Shown here: one piece after another, positions 5,076 to 6,855 of the stretch
Layout of the letters: every line of letters starts with the position of its first letter
Position numbering within the stretch: the stretch's first letter is position 1
NCBI GenBank assembly: GCA_013152765.1
Contig: JAADFT010000120.1
Location: 1 to 6,855, forward strand
Source of the DNA: Calditrichota bacterium
Lineage (GTDB): Bacteria > Zhuqueibacterota > Zhuqueibacteria > Oleimicrobiales > Geothermoviventaceae
Reading direction: 5' to 3'
Length of the DNA: 6,855 nucleotides
Program-made: the position numbers and the translations under genes
The notes under the pieces: generated by a model
Seen by the model: only the letters and a program-made list of their open reading frames with translations
Told to the model about the DNA's origin: nothing
Database searches by the model: none

Positions 5076-6855
5076 ACGTGGATTCCTTTTCCGGCACCGA
5101 TTCCAGAACGTCGGACTTGACCGGGAAGTAGAGCCAGAAGGTGGTGCCTACTCCTGGGGCGCTTTCAAATTCAACGCAGCCTTTGTGATCGTCCAGGACG
5201 GTTTTCACAATCGCCAGCCCCAGCCCTGTACCGCTGTGCTTCCGGCTGAAGTAGGGCTCGAAGATTTTGTCCCGGATGTCTTCTGGGATGCCCTCGCCAC
5301 TGTCGGCGATTTCAACCGCCACGTACGACCCGTCGGAGCGACACAGTCCCTGCAACCCGTGTGCCAGGAAGGTGCGCACTCTGACCTTGCCCTCGCTGTC
5401 CACGGCCTGCAGGGCATTCTTCAGCACGTTGGTGATGGCGAGCGCGATCTGGGCCCGACTTCCCTCCACCGGGGGCAGGTCTTCCGCGAGCGACACTTCG
5501 ATGTCGACGCCCGGTCCAGCCTGCGGAGCCAGGAGTTCCACCGCCTCACGGACGACAGCGTTCAGGTCCACGGGCTCCCGCTTGCTGCGCTCCAGGTCCG
5601 TCACCTGCATCATCGTCTCGGCCAGGTCGCGCGTGCGCTCGATCTCGCGAAACAACAGGTCGAAGTACGTCTGCAAGCGGTTTTTCTCTTTGACGGGAGC
5701 GTTCTCCACGAGACGCTTGATTTTCTCTGCCGCGAGGAGAATCGAGGCAATCGGGGTCTTGACCTCGTGCGCCAGGCGGCGCGCCAGCGCAACCCAGCTC
5801 ATGACCTGGCGCGAGCGTACGGTCTCGGTCACGTCGCGCAAGGCGACGGCCTTGCCGACCACGCGACCCTCGTTGTCGCGCAGCACTTCCGCCGACACGA
5901 GCCACAGCTGGGTTGAACCGTCGCGACGCACGGTGAATTCCGTCTCGATCTTGTCTCGCTGTTGCTTTTCGAGCTGACGAAGCAGCTCGGCAATGCGCTC
6001 TAACCCGGTGCCTCGCAGTTGTTTTGCGAAGCCGTTGAGCGTTCCCGAAACCTGGCCGGGCAGCGCCAGCATTTCCCTCGCTTTCCGGTTGATGCTGACG
6101 AGCTTGCCCGCCGCGTCGAAGATCACCGTGCCCGTGTCCATGGCTTCGAGTGTCCAGGCGCGAAAAGCATTGGTACGAGCAGCTCTTTCCCTTGCAGCTT
6201 GCCGACGGACGTGGCGAACGCCGAGTGGAAGAACGACGACCACAAAAAGCAGGACGACCGCGGCAACAATCCGGGCTCCGACGTAAAGCGGATTCAGCTC
6301 GAGGCGAACAAAGTGGTAGACTTCTTCTCGTTCTCGAGCGTAGCAAAGCAGAGGAGGCTCTGACTTCCCCACGTGAAATGGCTGACGCAACGGTCTTCCC
6401 CTGGCCAGAGCAAGGAAACGGAAATCAGCGGAGAGCACGTAAAAGAAGGATTGATCCTGCAGGACAAGCTCGGGGCGACGGTCGCCATCAAGGTCGGCTA
6501 CCAGGCACGGGACTGTCTCGGCTGGATCCTTAATGAACCCAAGCTTCTTCGCGCGTACGATCCGCAGGTTCTGGTCGACATTCACCAGCACCCCGGTGCG
6601 CGTTAGTACAGCGACGTGCTGGCTGCCTGTGTAGGGATCGTGGTAGAAAAGCGGCTCTTTGTCGATCAGTCCCTCGGGAAATGGCAGTTTTTTGAAGTCA
6701 TTCCGGTTGTTCCACGACCAGAGGCCGACAAAATCGACCGTTTTTGATTTTGCTCCGTAGCTGGCACTCACAAGCAAAACCGAAGGAGGCGAATTCGGGG
6801 AGGAGAAGACCGGGTACGGTGAGAGAAGGACCTTGCTCCCGAAATCACCCATCTG
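5074..6855 (-). CDS. Membrane histidine kinase with extracytoplasmic FG-GAP/VCBS-like sensor region and PAS domain (N-terminus outside the window)
   Basis: At least 593 residues are visible. The frame stays open to the window edge (Gln precedes the first Met), and that Met at 6850-6852 is followed by no signal peptide, so the true start is upstream. Numbering from that Met, residues 1-189 look extracytoplasmic and beta-rich, with an FG-GAP/VCBS-type motif LVADLDGDRRPELVL (118-132) whose DxDGDxxxE spacing suits calcium. Residues 190-211 are a strong membrane segment followed by a basic stretch. A PAS domain covers about 232-340 (AMDTGTVIFDAAGKLVSINRKA). The HisKA domain has the phospho-acceptor H362 in RRLAHEVKTPIAS. 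The ATPase domain has the N box NVLKNALQA (475-483), G1 DSGEGIP (517-523), an F box from FEPYFS (531) and G2 GTGLGL (541-546). It should autophosphorylate and pass phosphate to the NtrC-type regulator encoded 8 bp downstream. Architecture after the membrane segment resembles NtrY/ZraS-type kinases. The ligand is unknown. Confidence 0.93.
   Translation of the reverse strand, partial: QMGDFGSKVLLSPYPVFSSPNSPPSVLLVSASYGAKSKTVDFVGLWSWNNRNDFKKLPFPEGLIDKEPLFYHDPYTGSQHVAVLTRTGVLVNVDQNLRIVRAKKLGFIKDPAETVPCLVADLDGDRRPELVLQDQSFFYVLSADFRFLALARGRPLRQPFHVGKSEPPLLCYAREREEVYHFVRLELNPLYVGARIVAAVVLLFVVVVLPLGVRHVRRQAARERAARTNAFRAWTLEAMDTGTVIFDAAGKLVSINRKAREMLALPGQVSGTLNGFAKQLRGTGLERIAELLRQLEKQQRDKIETEFTVRRDGSTQLWLVSAEVLRDNEGRVVGKAVALRDVTETVRSRQVMSWVALARRLAHEVKTPIASILLAAEKIKRLVENAPVKEKNRLQTYFDLLFREIERTRDLAETMMQVTDLERSKREPVDLNAVVREAVELLAPQAGPGVDIEVSLAEDLPPVEGSRAQIALAITNVLKNALQAVDSEGKVRVRTFLAHGLQGLCRSDGSYVAVEIADSGEGIPEDIRDKIFEPYFSRKHSGTGLGLAIVKTVLDDHKGCVEFESAPGVGTTFWLYFPVKSDVLESVPEKEST

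Noticed and set aside
6850..6852. ATG here as the true start of the histidine kinase
   Set aside because: The codon before it is in frame and open to the window edge, no signal peptide or first membrane segment follows, and the extracytoplasmic region needs an export signal, so the real start must lie outside.

Overview
This GC-rich window carries five protein-coding genes in two convergent groups. The left group (+ strand) reads: the tail of a secreted or surface protein ending in a FlgD-Ig/type IX-like C-terminal domain; a small exported protein built from two related beta-sandwich repeats; and a TonB-dependent outer-membrane receptor. The right group (- strand) is a two-component system: a membrane histidine kinase, truncated by the window edge, followed by an NtrC-family sigma-54-dependent response regulator. 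The two groups meet tail to tail across a 219-bp gap.

Organism: the outer-membrane receptor implies a diderm. The C-terminal domain with its PNPFN motif, the carboxypeptidase-regulatory-like domain ahead of the receptor plug, and the high GC content fit an FCB-type lineage (Bacteroidota relatives such as Ignavibacteria, Rhodothermota, Calditrichota, KSB1 or Zixibacteria-like groups). This is an inference from domain style; there is no rRNA or marker gene here to settle it.

Layout: 1-427 (probably reading to 441 if one base is restored) is the tail of the secreted protein. 459-1274 is the two-repeat exported protein. Its stop overlaps the GTG start of the receptor (1271-3463), so those two are very likely translationally coupled and may act together at the outer membrane. 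3464-3682 has no gene but contains nested inverted repeats and three copies of a TGACAC hexamer. 3683-5065 is the response regulator, and 5074-6855 is the kinase, whose own stop codon overlaps the regulator's Shine-Dalgarno sequence.

Most notable points: (1) the secreted protein stops just before the usual terminal strand of its sorting-type domain, and the missing residues (MTLLR) are encoded immediately afterwards in the -1 frame. (2) The kinase has an extracytoplasmic region with an FG-GAP/VCBS-type calcium-binding motif, which suggests a beta-propeller sensor in a classical, non-hybrid kinase. (3) The protein coupled to the receptor contains an internal duplication of about 110 residues. 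I see no clear evidence of a wholly new system. The receptor, its coupled partner and the propeller kinase pair together make a plausible but unproven nutrient sensing and uptake locus.
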